A stretch of DNA of 64,000 bases from JAFGRR01 sp964563855 (GTDB taxonomy: Bacteria > Planctomycetota > Phycisphaerae > UBA1845 > Fen-1342), in contig CAZLYU010000007.1 of the NCBI GenBank assembly GCA_964563855.1, forward strand, positions 18,782 to 82,781. Reading direction: 5' to 3'. The stretch's first letter is position 1, and each line of letters begins with the position of its first letter. A program made the position numbers and the translations under genes. Under the pieces are notes generated by a model, which worked only from the letters and a program-made list of their open reading frames with translations, made no database searches and had not been told where the DNA came from. Shown here one piece after another: positions 35,869-47,121 of the stretch.

Positions 35869-37140
35869 TCAGGCCCACACATTCAGACCGGCCTCCGCCA
35901 GTCCACGCTCGAGCGACGGTGTGCTGAGGTCAGCGGCCGTCGCGCCGGTGTGCGGCTCCGCCGCACCGCGCTCCGCGTGAGAGCGCTCGTGTCCCGATGA
36001 GGAGTCGCGCCGCGATTCGCTTTGGGCGAAAGTCGCGTCACGCTGGTTCGGCTCGAAGCTTTGGGCCGTCGTGGACGGCGACTTCAGCTCCATCTGTTCG
36101 AGCCGGACACCGGCGGCTTCCAGGCCGGCCCTCAGGGACTCGATGTCTGAACGAAGCATTTGGTGTGCCAACGCGGTTTGAGGCTCGATGGTGACGCGCG
36201 TCGCGTGGTGCTGTTGTTCGATTTTCAGGCGAATGGCGCCCAATTCGGGCGGATTGAGCCGGATCGTCGTCCGCGCGTGATCCTTCCCGACCTCGAGTTT
36301 CACGAAGCGCAGAATCTTCTCGAAGTGCTCCGTATTGCGCGGCGTGGGTTGCGCCGGGGCCGCGGGCTTCGCGGCGGGTTGCCGTGTTCGTGCGGCGGCG
36401 TCGCTCGCTGCGCCGACCGGCGATGTCGACGCCGAAGACCCCGGCGCCGTCGTGGTCAGCGGTGCGGAAACGCCAACCGGGGCGGCGCTGGCGGCGACGG
36501 GCGGTCGTGCGGGTTGAGCCGGTGAAACCTGGGTTGGCGAACCGAGCGAGCGGGGCGTCTCAACGGCGGGCGAGCCAGCGGCTGACGGCTGGGGCGCCGG
36601 AGTGGATCGGGCGGACGTCGCGGCCTGAGACTGCTCAGTCGGTTGCGGTCGTCCTTGGGTCTCCGGACGCGAATCGGCGTGGCGCGTGGGGGGCGCGTCG
36701 TCGCGTCGCGTGGTTGGCGCGCGTTGCGTCTCGCGGTCTTGGGTCTGGGCCGATCGCGGTTGGTCGTTTGTCTGGAGCTTGCTGTCGGGCGGCGACTTCG
36801 GAGTGCTGTGTTCGGCGGCGGTGGGCTGACGACCGGCCTCGCGGAGCTGCTCGTTGAATGTCCGTTGTTTATCTGCGCCACGCTGCACCGCGGCGTCGAA
36901 ACGCGTTTCGCGCTCGGCCGCGCGGCTGGTGGGGGCGAAGGCGCGCTCGTCGCTCCAGGCCGCGTTGGTCGCTTGTGCCGCGAGCGATGTCGATGCGGCG
37001 GCGACGTCGAGCACGGACGGCTCCGGACGTCGAGGTAAACTCGGCGGAACGGATTGGGCCGCGGACGAGGGACGGGCGAGGCCTCCCCGCGGGAGGTTCG
37101 CCAGCGCCGCCGCGAGCGACGGACGCAGCAGAGTTTGCAA
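35869..37140 (-). CDS. fliK: Flagellar hook-length control protein FliK
   Basis: This 423-residue protein acts as the molecular ruler that sets hook length and switches export specificity. Its middle is a Pro/Ala/Thr/Gln-rich low-complexity region. The C-terminal domain is the Flg_hook type: KLEVGKDHARTTIRLNPPEL, then LEAAGVRLEQMELK. The TTG start at 37140 has AGGAG 8 bases upstream, which supports it. Low-complexity ruler regions vary greatly among species, so only the C-terminus is diagnostic. Its place between the motE-like gene and flgD is typical. Confidence 0.88.
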   Translation of the reverse strand: MQTLLRPSLAAALANLPRGGLARPSSAAQSVPPSLPRRPEPSVLDVAAASTSLAAQATNAAWSDERAFAPTSRAAERETRFDAAVQRGADKQRTFNEQLREAGRQPTAAEHSTPKSPPDSKLQTNDQPRSAQTQDRETQRAPTTRRDDAPPTRHADSRPETQGRPQPTEQSQAATSARSTPAPQPSAAGSPAVETPRSLGSPTQVSPAQPARPPVAASAAPVGVSAPLTTTAPGSSASTSPVGAASDAAARTRQPAAKPAAPAQPTPRNTEHFEKILRFVKLEVGKDHARTTIRLNPPELGAIRLKIEQQHHATRVTIEPQTALAHQMLRSDIESLRAGLEAAGVRLEQMELKSPSTTAQSFEPNQRDATFAQSESRRDSSSGHERSHAERGAAEPHTGATAADLSTPSLERGLAEAGLNVWA

Positions 37141-37150
37141 GCGAGGGCTC

Positions 37151-37846
37151 CTAGGAAGGAGCGTCGCCCGTCGTCTTCCCTGACTGCGGGACGAGTTCGT
37201 CTAACTCCATCAAACGCAGTCGCTCCAGCAACTGGTTCATCACGTTTGTTTCCTGCGGCCCGGTGAATTCATCGAGGATGCGCTGCCGTTTGCTGATCGA
37301 GAGCGCGTTGAGCACCAGCACGGCGTCGCTCGGCTGTTGCTCCCACAGGTAGAGCAGGTGCGCCTTGCCCTGCTTGGGGTCGAGTTTGGCGACGGTGTCG
37401 AGCAGGCTTTTGAAGCCCGCATCTTTGTCGGCCTCGAGCAAACGGCGCCGCTGGGCCTCCCAGTCGGCGACCTGGGCGTCAAACGACTCGCCGCGGGTCA
37501 TGAGCTCGTGGGCCGCCTGGTCGAGCAGCTCCTGACGATGGGCGAGATCGGTGAGCGCGCGATCGATGCGTGCGTCGACGAGGTGTTTCGCGCTGAGTGC
37601 GGCGCGAACGGTGTCGACGCTCATCACCGGATCGGGTGTTGGCTCGACGGGTTCCGATTCTGGCTCGGGCGGCGGATTGATCATGTCGTCATGCAGGCCG
37701 CGCAAGGTCTCGACGATGAACTCGGCTCGGTCGTTGGTGAGTTTTCCGCCGCCGATCAGCACGCCCATCACGCCGCCGATCGCCAGCAACGTGCTGATGC
37801 TGACAATCGCGAGGGCGTGATAGAGTTTGTTGAGCAGCGGACCCAT
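37151..37846 (-). CDS. MotE/FlbB-like flagellar motility chaperone
   Basis: This 231-residue protein has one N-terminal transmembrane segment (AIVSISTLLAIGGVMGVLIG). A coiled-coil-rich, MgtE-N-like periplasmic region follows (VAKLDPKQGKAHLLYLWEQ, then ALSISKRQRILDEF). This layout matches MotE/FlbB proteins, which chaperone the MotC or stator ring and sit with fliJ. It lies 18 bp after fliJ and 10 bp before fliK. The assignment is by architecture and neighbourhood rather than a strongly conserved motif, so no symbol is given. Confidence 0.7.
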   Translation of the reverse strand: MGPLLNKLYHALAIVSISTLLAIGGVMGVLIGGGKLTNDRAEFIVETLRGLHDDMINPPPEPESEPVEPTPDPVMSVDTVRAALSAKHLVDARIDRALTDLAHRQELLDQAAHELMTRGESFDAQVADWEAQRRRLLEADKDAGFKSLLDTVAKLDPKQGKAHLLYLWEQQPSDAVLVLNALSISKRQRILDEFTGPQETNVMNQLLERLRLMELDELVPQSGKTTGDAPS

Positions 37847-37864
37847 CGATCCTGCGCCTCGTGG

Positions 37865-38332
37865 CTAGCCGTCGGTTGCGGCGGACTGTTGGTCGGTGTG
37901 CAAACGGCGCGCCACTTCGTCGAAAGTCTCTTGTTCACGGCGTTCGGCGACGTCGTGATGTTCGCGCTGGCGGCGCTCACGGAGCTTCTCGATCGCCTTG
38001 CGTTCAACCCGTGTGTGTCGCCAACTGGCTTCGAGTTCTTGCAACTTTTCGAGAATCGTCTTGCGGTGTTGGTCGCGCAGGGCCGTCATGCGCTGCAAGT
38101 GCGCGATCCAGGTGCGCCCTTGCGCGAGCCCCGCGCGATCGAGCACCTCGTTTTGTTGCGCGTCCAGCAATGCCGCCTGTTGCTTGCGGATGGCGTCTTC
38201 GGTCTCACGGTCGAGCTGGGCCAATTGGTTGAGTTCAGCCCGTTGCTCCGCGACGCGGCGTTGCGCCTGCTCTTCGCGCAAGCGGCGCAATCGCAGCAAC
38301 GATTCGAGGGCGAAGACGAACCGCCGGGCCAT
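37865..38332 (-). CDS. fliJ: Flagellar export chaperone FliJ
   Basis: This 155-residue, almost wholly alpha-helical coiled-coil protein fits FliJ, the stalk-like protein that binds the FliI hexamer and helps export. Characteristic features are the N-terminal FALESLLRLRRLREEQAQ, the length, and the high Glu/Arg/Gln content. It begins 3 bp downstream of fliI's stop, so it is translationally linked. FliJ sequences diverge, so operon position carries much of the weight. Confidence 0.9.
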   Translation of the reverse strand: MARRFVFALESLLRLRRLREEQAQRRVAEQRAELNQLAQLDRETEDAIRKQQAALLDAQQNEVLDRAGLAQGRTWIAHLQRMTALRDQHRKTILEKLQELEASWRHTRVERKAIEKLRERRQREHHDVAERREQETFDEVARRLHTDQQSAATDG

Positions 38333-38335
38333 GGT

Positions 38336-39706
38336 TTAAGCACCTCCTGGTGGCGACGCCCCGCGGCGCGTGGCCAGACTACGGCGAGTTTCATCCAAGG
38401 CGTTTGACAGCGCCTGCAGCCCAGTGACTGACTCCTCAAACTTCACGCCGGCGCCGCGTTCCTGCTGCAGGAACGCCTCGACCACCTTGCGTGTCTGCAC
38501 GGCGACGTCGTAGTCGGCATTGGCGCCGGGCGCGTAGGCGCCGATGTTCACCAGATCTTCGATTTCCGCCCACGTCGCCAGCACCTGGCGCACCTGTCGC
38601 GCGGCGGCGCGATGCTCGGGCGAGATGACGTCGTCAGCGACGCGGCTGATGCTCGCGAGCACGTCGATCGCTGGGTAGTGGCCGCGGTTGGCGAGCTTGC
38701 GACTGAGCCACACGTGGCCATCGAGAATTCCGCGCACCGCGTCGGCGAGCGGGTCGTCCATGTCATCCCCTTCGACGAGCACGGTGTACAGCCCCGTGAT
38801 CGAGCCGCGCTCGGTGCGTCCGCTGCGCTCCAGCAGCGTCGGGAGCATGGCGAACACGCTTGGGGGATAGCCCTTCGCTGTGGGCGGCTCGCCGGCGGCC
38901 AGTCCGATCTGGCGCTGGGCCATGGCGAAGCGCGTGAGTGAGTCCATCATGAGCAGCACGTCGCGCCCCTGATCGCGAAAGAACTCCGCGATCGCCGTCC
39001 CGTGTTGCGCGGCGCGGACCCGCAGCGCCGCGGGCGCATCGGACGTGCACACCACGACCACGCTGCGGGCCAATCCTTCGGGGCCGAGATGCTGCTGAAG
39101 AAAGTCTTTGACCTCCCGACCACGCTCGCCCACCAGCACCACCACGTTGATGTCGGCCTGCGTGTGGCGACAGAGCATGCCGAGCAGCACGCTCTTTCCG
39201 ACCCCCGTGCCGGCAAACACGCCCAGCCGCTGGCCGCGACCCGCGGTGAGCAGCGCGTCGAGGGCGCGCACGCCCAGTCCGAGCGGGGTGTCGATCGTGG
39301 CGCGTTCCAGCGGTCGCGGTGCGGCGCGCAACAGCGGGTAACGCGTGTTGAGCAGCGGCGGCGGTCGGTCGTCAAGCGGACGTCCCTGCGCGTCGAGCAC
39401 GCGGCCGAGCAGATCAAACCCGACCGGCACGCGCGGCGGACCGCTCACGCACACGATCGGGTCGCCCGGCGACACGCCCTGCGGTTCGCCCAGCATGCTC
39501 AGCAACGTACGGGCGCCGTCGAGCCCGACGACTTCCGCTTCGCGCGGGCCGTCGCGACGCGTATGAACGATGCACCGCGCGCTGATTGGGGCCGGCAACC
39601 CGACTGCGGCGACGTTGACGCCGCGGACGGCGTCGACCCGACCGTGCAGCCTTTCGGTGAGCAACGCGTCCACTTCCCCGGCAATCGTGTCGAACACGCT
39701 CGTCAT
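38336..39706 (-). CDS. fliI: Flagellum-specific ATPase FliI
   Basis: This 456-residue protein is the flagellar type III export ATPase. The Walker A motif is GVFAGTGVGKS, followed by VVLVGERGREV and LLMMDSLTRFAMAQRQIGLA. The C-terminal GHYPAIDVLASISR segment is diagnostic for FliI over the F1 beta subunit. The ATG at 39706 was chosen because it overlaps the fliH stop by 4 bp (ATGA) and removes a non-family N-terminal extension. It partners FliH and FliJ in the cytoplasm. Confidence 0.95.
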   Translation of the reverse strand: MTSVFDTIAGEVDALLTERLHGRVDAVRGVNVAAVGLPAPISARCIVHTRRDGPREAEVVGLDGARTLLSMLGEPQGVSPGDPIVCVSGPPRVPVGFDLLGRVLDAQGRPLDDRPPPLLNTRYPLLRAAPRPLERATIDTPLGLGVRALDALLTAGRGQRLGVFAGTGVGKSVLLGMLCRHTQADINVVVLVGERGREVKDFLQQHLGPEGLARSVVVVCTSDAPAALRVRAAQHGTAIAEFFRDQGRDVLLMMDSLTRFAMAQRQIGLAAGEPPTAKGYPPSVFAMLPTLLERSGRTERGSITGLYTVLVEGDDMDDPLADAVRGILDGHVWLSRKLANRGHYPAIDVLASISRVADDVISPEHRAAARQVRQVLATWAEIEDLVNIGAYAPGANADYDVAVQTRKVVEAFLQQERGAGVKFEESVTGLQALSNALDETRRSLATRRGASPPGGA

Positions 39707-40422
39707 GCCGCGCCATCCGACTCGATGGGTCGTTCGGCGTTTTCGCAGAGCGCTGCGGCGATCTGTTCGAGTTGGGTCGTGAGTTGCGCGTCGACGGTCA
39801 GGGGGGTCGCGTGCAAGACGACGCCGCCGCGCCCCACCGATTCGTCGGCGACGAGGCGTACGTGCTGCGCGTCGGCGATGCGTGCAGCGAGTTGCGGCAG
39901 CCAATCGGCGATCCCCTGTTGATCGTCGGGATGCAGATGCAACTCGGCGTTGGCGGCGTCGCGCGTCAGTTGCAGCACTTGCTCGACATTTCCCTTCACC
40001 ACCGCGGGATTGCTCTCCGGCAGCGTCTTGCACACGCGTCGGGCGATGCGCACAGCCAACTCGATGAAGCCCGACTCAGCCTGGGCCAGCAGGCGGTGGC
40101 GGTTCTGGTCGATCTGGGTGAACGCCGCATCGAGCGTGTGCAGGAGCTGCTCGATGCGCTTGGACTGTGCCGCGAGCGCGCTGGCCCGGGTTTCGGTTTC
40201 AATCTCGGCGCGGCCGGCCTCGCGGCCCTCCGCGAGTCCCTGCTGGTGCGCCGTCTCACGGATGGTGCGGGCTTCGTCTGCGGCGCGCTCGCGAGCGTCG
40301 GCGATGATACGCCGCGCCTCGGCCTGCGCGCGCTGCGCCATGCTCTCCGCCGCCCGTTCGAGCTTGGCGAAGGAGAACGTTCGCGAGTCGATAAGCTGTT
40401 CGCGTTTGATGACGCTGGCCAT
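39703..40422 (-). CDS. fliH: Flagellar assembly protein FliH
   Basis: This 239-residue protein is the peripheral regulator of FliI, similar in plan to ATP synthase b and delta subunits. An N-terminal Ala/Arg/Glu-rich helix (AQAEARRIIADARERAADEA) is followed by AxxxG-like repeats (HQQGLAEGREAGRAE) and a C-terminal domain. The ATG start lies 13 bp after the fliG stop. It overlaps fliI by 4 bp. FliH recruits FliI to the export gate and controls its ATPase. Confidence 0.92.
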   Translation of the reverse strand: MASVIKREQLIDSRTFSFAKLERAAESMAQRAQAEARRIIADARERAADEARTIRETAHQQGLAEGREAGRAEIETETRASALAAQSKRIEQLLHTLDAAFTQIDQNRHRLLAQAESGFIELAVRIARRVCKTLPESNPAVVKGNVEQVLQLTRDAANAELHLHPDDQQGIADWLPQLAARIADAQHVRLVADESVGRGGVVLHATPLTVDAQLTTQLEQIAAALCENAERPIESDGAA

Positions 40423-40435
40423 AACGTTCTCTGGA

Positions 40436-41470
40436 TTAGATGATCATGTCCTTCTCGCTGCCCTTTCCGCTGATGATGACTTCGCCCGCGTCTTCGAGTC
40501 GCCGCACGATGTCGACGATCTTCTGCTGGGCGGACTCGACATCGCTGAGACGGACCGGGCCCATGAACTCCATCTCTTCGTGGATAAGCTGTGCGGCGCG
40601 TTCGGACATGTTGCTGAAGATCTTCTGTTTCAGATCGTCGCTGGCGCTCTTGAGCGCGATCGCCAACTCCTCGTTGCCAACTTCCTTCAACACGGCCTGG
40701 ATGCCCTTGTCGTTGACATGGATGATGTCTTCGAAGACGAACATCAGTCGGCGGATCTCTTCGACAAGGTCGGGATCGGTGTTTTCAAGCCCTTCCAGAA
40801 TCGCGCGCTCCGAGGCGCGACCCGCGAGATTGAGGATTTCCGCAACCGCGCCGGCGCCGCCCACACGCTCGAAGCGCTCGGAGACCAGACCCGCGAGGCG
40901 CTTCTCCAGGCCGCGCTCCACTTCCTTGATGACGTCGGGACTGGTGTGGTCCATATTGGCGATGCGGGTGACGACTTCGACCTGCCGTTCGTTGTCGAGC
41001 CCGGTCAGGATTTCGCTCGCCAGACCCGAAGGTACATGCGACAGAATGAGCGCGATCGTCTGCGGATGCTCTTCCTGCAAGAATGTCAGCAAGTTGTCCT
41101 TCTCTGTCTTTTGCAGGAAGTTGAACGGCTGCTCATAGACCTGGTGCTCGAGCGCCGAGATGATGCGTCGCGCCTCATCCGCCGGTAGCGACTTCTGCAA
41201 CAGAACACGGGCCCACGGCAGCCCCCCGGAATCCATGTACTGACGGGCCAAAACCAAGTTGTAGAATTCAGACACGACTTCGCGGCGAACGCTCGCCGAG
41301 ACATTCAGGCTGACAATCTCGCGTGACAACTCCTCCACCGCGTCCGCCGGCAGTTGACGCAGAATCAGCGCCGCGGAGTCTTGCGGCAGCGCTACGACCA
41401 GCGTGGCCGCCTTTTGCAGGCTGCTCATTTCGTCCAGCGATCGAATCTCGCCTTTACGCTGCCGCGACAC
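40436..41470 (-). CDS. fliG: Flagellar motor switch protein FliG
   Basis: This 344-residue protein forms the rotor ring that meets the stator. Characteristic motifs are the EEHPQTIALILSH segment of the middle domain, and FVFEDIIHVNDKGIQAVLKE and NMSERAAQLIHEEMEF in the C-terminal domain. The last carries the charged residues that interact with MotA. The gene lies between fliF and fliH with small gaps, as in most bacteria. Together with fliF, fliH and fliI it shows that this is a true flagellar locus rather than a virulence type III system. Confidence 0.96.
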   Translation of the reverse strand: MSRQRKGEIRSLDEMSSLQKAATLVVALPQDSAALILRQLPADAVEELSREIVSLNVSASVRREVVSEFYNLVLARQYMDSGGLPWARVLLQKSLPADEARRIISALEHQVYEQPFNFLQKTEKDNLLTFLQEEHPQTIALILSHVPSGLASEILTGLDNERQVEVVTRIANMDHTSPDVIKEVERGLEKRLAGLVSERFERVGGAGAVAEILNLAGRASERAILEGLENTDPDLVEEIRRLMFVFEDIIHVNDKGIQAVLKEVGNEELAIALKSASDDLKQKIFSNMSERAAQLIHEEMEFMGPVRLSDVESAQQKIVDIVRRLEDAGEVIISGKGSEKDMII

Positions 41471-41476
41471 GACCTG

Positions 41477-43177
41477 CTACTCCTTCGACTGCATCCAGCG
41501 TTCGAAGACGTTCGCCACAACCTGCGGGTCTTTCTGGAGGTACTCGGAGACCTGGTCGACCATCTTGTTGACGGCGACGGTTTCCTCATCGACCTCGTGC
41601 GCTTCGAGTACGCCGTCGGTGGTCTCTGTCGCGGGTAGTCGCGTCCCCTCCGCCGCGGGTCGCATGTTGGCCTGGTCGGCGAAGTCCTGAACGTCTTCGG
41701 CGGCGCGGCGTGCGGCGTCGATCGCCTCTTGCGGGAGGCCGAGCTCGAGCCCAAACGCTTCACCCTCGCTCGGCCGACGGGCCAGCTTCATCATGAAACC
41801 CAACGCCACGAACGCCAGCAGCGTCAGCGCCGCCTGCGGCGCGTAGCGCCCCGCGAGACCCAGCGCGCTGTCCATGGTCGAAGCCGCGACAACCTCGGTG
41901 GTCGGTTCGATATCGATGTGCCACGTGACGTCGACGACCTGGTCGGCGGTCACCGCCTCCGTCGTTCGCACGAGCATTAGGACCTGCTTGGTGACATCTT
42001 CCTTCAGGTCAGTGAACGTCTCCTCCAGTTCCTCAAACGTCGGCGTCTCGGCGTCGGGGTTGCGCCGCATATACAGATTGGCCAGATAGATGTCAGAGAG
42101 GCTGACCGCGGCGAACACCTGCTCGGCGTCTCCCGCCGGCGTCGACTCTTCGAGCGTTCGGCGGCCGACGGCGAGCTCGGTGCGCGAGGTGCTCTCCTGC
42201 GTGTTGTCGCCAAGCGGCGCGCCCCCAGCGGTGGTGCCGAGATTCGGCCGCGCGCCCGGCTCGCCGCTGAGGCGTGCGTTGGTGCTGCTAAGCGAACTGG
42301 TTTCGATGTTCGCCTCGACCGCCGTCGTCGGCTCGTCGCTGGTGGCCCGGCGCGTCGTGGAGTTCAGAATGACGTTAACGCTCACCCGAGCCATCGGGTC
42401 GGGCAGGTGCATCGCGATTTTGTGAGTCAGGGCCTCTTCGCGCTGCATTTGCTCGCGTCGCAAAACCGTCATGCCGCCGTCGGCGAGTTCCCCAGTTGGC
42501 CAGGCGGTGGCGCCGAGCGAGTCGACGACGTGGACCCGCTCGGGCGTGAGCCCGGTCACGGCGCCGGCGACCAATCCGGCGACGCTACGCGCCAGATTGC
42601 GCGGCACCGGCTCGCGGCCGCGCATTTCGATGGTGACGCCGGCGCTGGCCCGCGTGGGCGTGCGTTCGACCAGGCGCACCTTTGAGTCGAGGTTCAGGAA
42701 GACGCGGGCGCCCTTCACGCCGTTGAACGTCTGAATGTGGCGCTCGAGTTCGGTCTGCAGCGCGACAACCCAGCGGCGTTTGTTCTCTTCCTGCGAGATC
42801 CACGGATTCGACTCGCGCACCAATTGCTCGAACGATGCCGAGAGGTCTTCGGGCAGCAGCTCGCGCTGCTGAAGGGAGGCGCGCAGCGCGGGTGTGCTGA
42901 GGTTGGAGCGGGTCAGCACCCGCGTTCCCTCGATCCGGAAGTCGCTGCCCTCGACCAGGTTCATCTCGACCAGGCCGGTTCGGATGCGCGCCAGTTCTTC
43001 CGCCGAGAGATCCTGCTCGAGCAGCGGCGACATCGATGGCTGGGCCGCCCACTGGGTCAGCCATGCCAGCGACCCGGCGACGAGCACCGCACCCAGCATG
43101 ATCGCCAGCCGCTGCGAGAGGTTCATCTCGCGCAGTTGAGCGCCGATGAGGCCCAGACTTTTGCGCAGCGACTCCAT
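41477..43177 (-). CDS. fliF: Flagellar MS-ring protein FliF
   Basis: This 566-residue protein forms the MS ring, the base of the flagellum in the cytoplasmic membrane. It has a transmembrane segment at each end (LAIMLGAVLVAGSLAWL; LTLLAFVALGFMMKLA) and ring-building motifs such as VKGARVFLNL and ERVHVVDSLG. The C-terminal KMVDQVSEYLQKDPQVVANV stretch is the FliG-binding region. The ATG at 43177 is preferred, but ATG 43219 would add 14 residues and is possible. It heads the minus-strand operon and is divergent from the MutL-like gene. Confidence 0.94.
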   Translation of the reverse strand: MESLRKSLGLIGAQLREMNLSQRLAIMLGAVLVAGSLAWLTQWAAQPSMSPLLEQDLSAEELARIRTGLVEMNLVEGSDFRIEGTRVLTRSNLSTPALRASLQQRELLPEDLSASFEQLVRESNPWISQEENKRRWVVALQTELERHIQTFNGVKGARVFLNLDSKVRLVERTPTRASAGVTIEMRGREPVPRNLARSVAGLVAGAVTGLTPERVHVVDSLGATAWPTGELADGGMTVLRREQMQREEALTHKIAMHLPDPMARVSVNVILNSTTRRATSDEPTTAVEANIETSSLSSTNARLSGEPGARPNLGTTAGGAPLGDNTQESTSRTELAVGRRTLEESTPAGDAEQVFAAVSLSDIYLANLYMRRNPDAETPTFEELEETFTDLKEDVTKQVLMLVRTTEAVTADQVVDVTWHIDIEPTTEVVAASTMDSALGLAGRYAPQAALTLLAFVALGFMMKLARRPSEGEAFGLELGLPQEAIDAARRAAEDVQDFADQANMRPAAEGTRLPATETTDGVLEAHEVDEETVAVNKMVDQVSEYLQKDPQVVANVFERWMQSKE

Positions 43178-43618
43178 TCGCTCAGCGGCTCCCGGTAAAG
43201 CCAATCCCTCGTCCCCCATGCTTCTCGGACGGTGCGTGCGCCACGGATGAGTCGGCGTCGTTGGTCGGTTCGAATCGCGCGGATGCAGCGCGACCGAGAC
43301 GTTTTCGGACCTGGCAACTGCCGCCGCTCGGCTCAAGACGCCGACACGGGGCGCCCGCCCGACGCCAGCCTCGTTGGCGAAATCGTTCGAGATGAACCCA
43401 TGTATCGCGTTGTGGCGAAGGTGTTGGCGAACACGCCACCCCACGCGCGACCTACCCGAAACGCGGGCTGTATGGCGGGCAGCGATCGTTTTGTAGCGTA
43501 TGAGCGCCCGTTCGAGGACGGCTCGCGCATAGGTCGTTCGGCGCCCCATCGTCTTGCCGCCTCACCCGGCTCGCCGCTACAGTTTCGGGCTCGCAATTTC
43601 CCATAAAGAGATCCCGCT
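43178..43618. other. Divergent intergenic region between fliF and the MutL-like gene
   Basis: This 441-bp stretch should hold the promoters for both the flagellar operon and the divergent ATPase gene. The open frame continuing upstream of fliF looks like a GC-rich shadow. I could not identify a clear sigma-54, sigma-28 or sigma-70 promoter by eye. Confidence 0.5.
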
Positions 43619-45424
<1,806 letters not shown>

Positions 45425-45518
45425 GGGGCGGCGTCTGCGACGTTCAGCGGCTCGTTGACTACAACAGAGCAATAGAGCCGCGCCATGGCCGCTGGCTTAC
45501 AAACGAGGCGGGGATGAT

Positions 45519-45591
<73 letters not shown>

Positions 45592-45602
45592 AGAGTCTCG
45601 CA

Positions 45603-45630
45603 ATTATAGATCGGTCGGCAGCGCCCGCAA
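45603..45630 (-). promoter_or_regulatory. Promoter for tRNA-Ala
   Basis: On the minus strand TATAAT (45603-45608) matches the -10 box fully. TTGCGG (45625-45630) lies 16 bp upstream as a -35 with a weak second half. Transcription would start about 6 bp before the tRNA. This is a by-eye match. Confidence 0.6.
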
Positions 45631-45662
45631 CCTGACGCCGAAGAACCGCGCCCGCCGGCGCC

Positions 45663-46937
45663 TCAAACCGTGGGTCGGCGGGCGACGTGTCGGGCGCCGA
45701 GGGCGAAGCATACCCCCCCAAGCGACAACAGAATGACGAGCGCGGGGGCGGCGTCGACCCAGGAGAAGTCGCGCCACAGGGCGCCCTCGAAGATCAGCAG
45801 CACCCAATAGACCGGGCTGATCTGGCTGACGTGCTGCAGCCAGTGCGGCATGAGATAGACCGGCACGAGCGCCCCGCCGAGCATGCCGAGCACGATGAGC
45901 ACGGCCCAACCCGCGCTCGCCGCCGACTGCGCTCCGCGCCCAAAGCTCGCGATCAGCATCATCACGCCGGTGAAGCTGACGGCGGTCGCGAACATCGCGG
46001 GGGCGAGCAACCAGGGGCGATCAGGCCGAACGCCGAAAATCGCGATGGAGAAGGTGATCAGCACCATGCTCATGAGCGCGATGGCGCTGAAGCAGGCGAA
46101 GGCTTTTCCGAGCAGGATGTCGCGTCGGGGGATCGGTGCGAGCGCCAGGCGCAGCAGCGTGCCTTGCTCACGCTCTCGCGCGAGTGCTGCGCCGAACCCG
46201 GCGGCACAGCTCAGCACGCCCCACATCATACCCTGCGGAAACGAGACCTCGAACGCGTTGCGCGGCCGGGCTTCTTCGCTGACGCTGGTGATTTCGATCG
46301 GCGTGGGGCGGAAGAGTGGAGCGAACTGCCGCGTGAGGGTCGCCAGCGTCGCGGGACGAATGGCGGCGTCGAACGCGGCCGCGCGCTCATCTGGGTCTTC
46401 CGGCGCGTTCTGTAGCAGTTGCGCGAGGCGCAGCATCTCTGACGCCGGCAGATTGACGTCCGCCGCGTTCGGCTCGGCGACGTCGCGCACCGGCGGGTCT
46501 TCGAGCATGACCCGCAACAGCAGGCCGCGCAGCAGGCCGGCGGCGGCGCGGTAACGCGGGCTGAGGCCGATCTCGATGGCGGCCTTGGGCGCCCATGGGT
46601 GACGTACGGCCTGCTCGAAGCCGCGCGGAATGCGAATAAAGGCGTTCACCGCGCCGCGTCGCACGAGCTCGCGGGCGCCGGCAAGATCAGTGCGCTCGAC
46701 GCGCACTTCGCCGGCGCTGAGCAGATTCGCGATCAGATCGCGAGACGCGGGGGTGTCGTCCTGGTCAACCAGCGCGATGTCGATGCTCACGCGACGAATC
46801 GCGCGGCCGATGCCGTCGAACACCGCGCCGAAGAACGCGGCGTAGAGCACCGGTAAGCCGAAGACGAGGAACAGCGCAATCCGGTCGCGACGCAAGAGCT
46901 GGAGATCTTTGGCCGCGACCGACCAAGCCGCTTTCAT
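45663..46937 (-). CDS. ABC-2 type transporter permease
   Basis: This 424-residue protein has one N-terminal hydrophobic segment, a large extracytoplasmic region (about residues 45-230) and five or six C-terminal transmembrane segments. That layout is typical of ABC-2 permeases of the YhgE/YhaP or CcmB-like type, and DPPVRDVAEPNAADVNLP lies in the large loop. It exports lipids, drugs or polysaccharides with an ATPase partner. No ATPase gene is adjacent: upstream is a secreted protease and downstream is tRNA-Ala. The ATG at 46937 was chosen over a longer open frame whose extra residues lack family character. Confidence 0.85.
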   Translation of the reverse strand: MKAAWSVAAKDLQLLRRDRIALFLVFGLPVLYAAFFGAVFDGIGRAIRRVSIDIALVDQDDTPASRDLIANLLSAGEVRVERTDLAGARELVRRGAVNAFIRIPRGFEQAVRHPWAPKAAIEIGLSPRYRAAAGLLRGLLLRVMLEDPPVRDVAEPNAADVNLPASEMLRLAQLLQNAPEDPDERAAAFDAAIRPATLATLTRQFAPLFRPTPIEITSVSEEARPRNAFEVSFPQGMMWGVLSCAAGFGAALAREREQGTLLRLALAPIPRRDILLGKAFACFSAIALMSMVLITFSIAIFGVRPDRPWLLAPAMFATAVSFTGVMMLIASFGRGAQSAASAGWAVLIVLGMLGGALVPVYLMPHWLQHVSQISPVYWVLLIFEGALWRDFSWVDAAPALVILLSLGGVCFALGARHVARRPTV

Positions 46938-47121
46938 GCGTGACCGGCCCGCCGGCTGGCGCTGCGTTCCATAGCCAGAATGTTGGTGACGCGGGTGTAC
47001 ATGGCTGGCGTCTACTGTAATCGCCTGCCGCGAAGACTGCAGCACACGCCGCGCGGTGCATCGCGAATGCGCCGCGGCCGCTTGGCGCCCGACGCCCCCC
47101 CCTGCGACGTTAACGGGAGGT

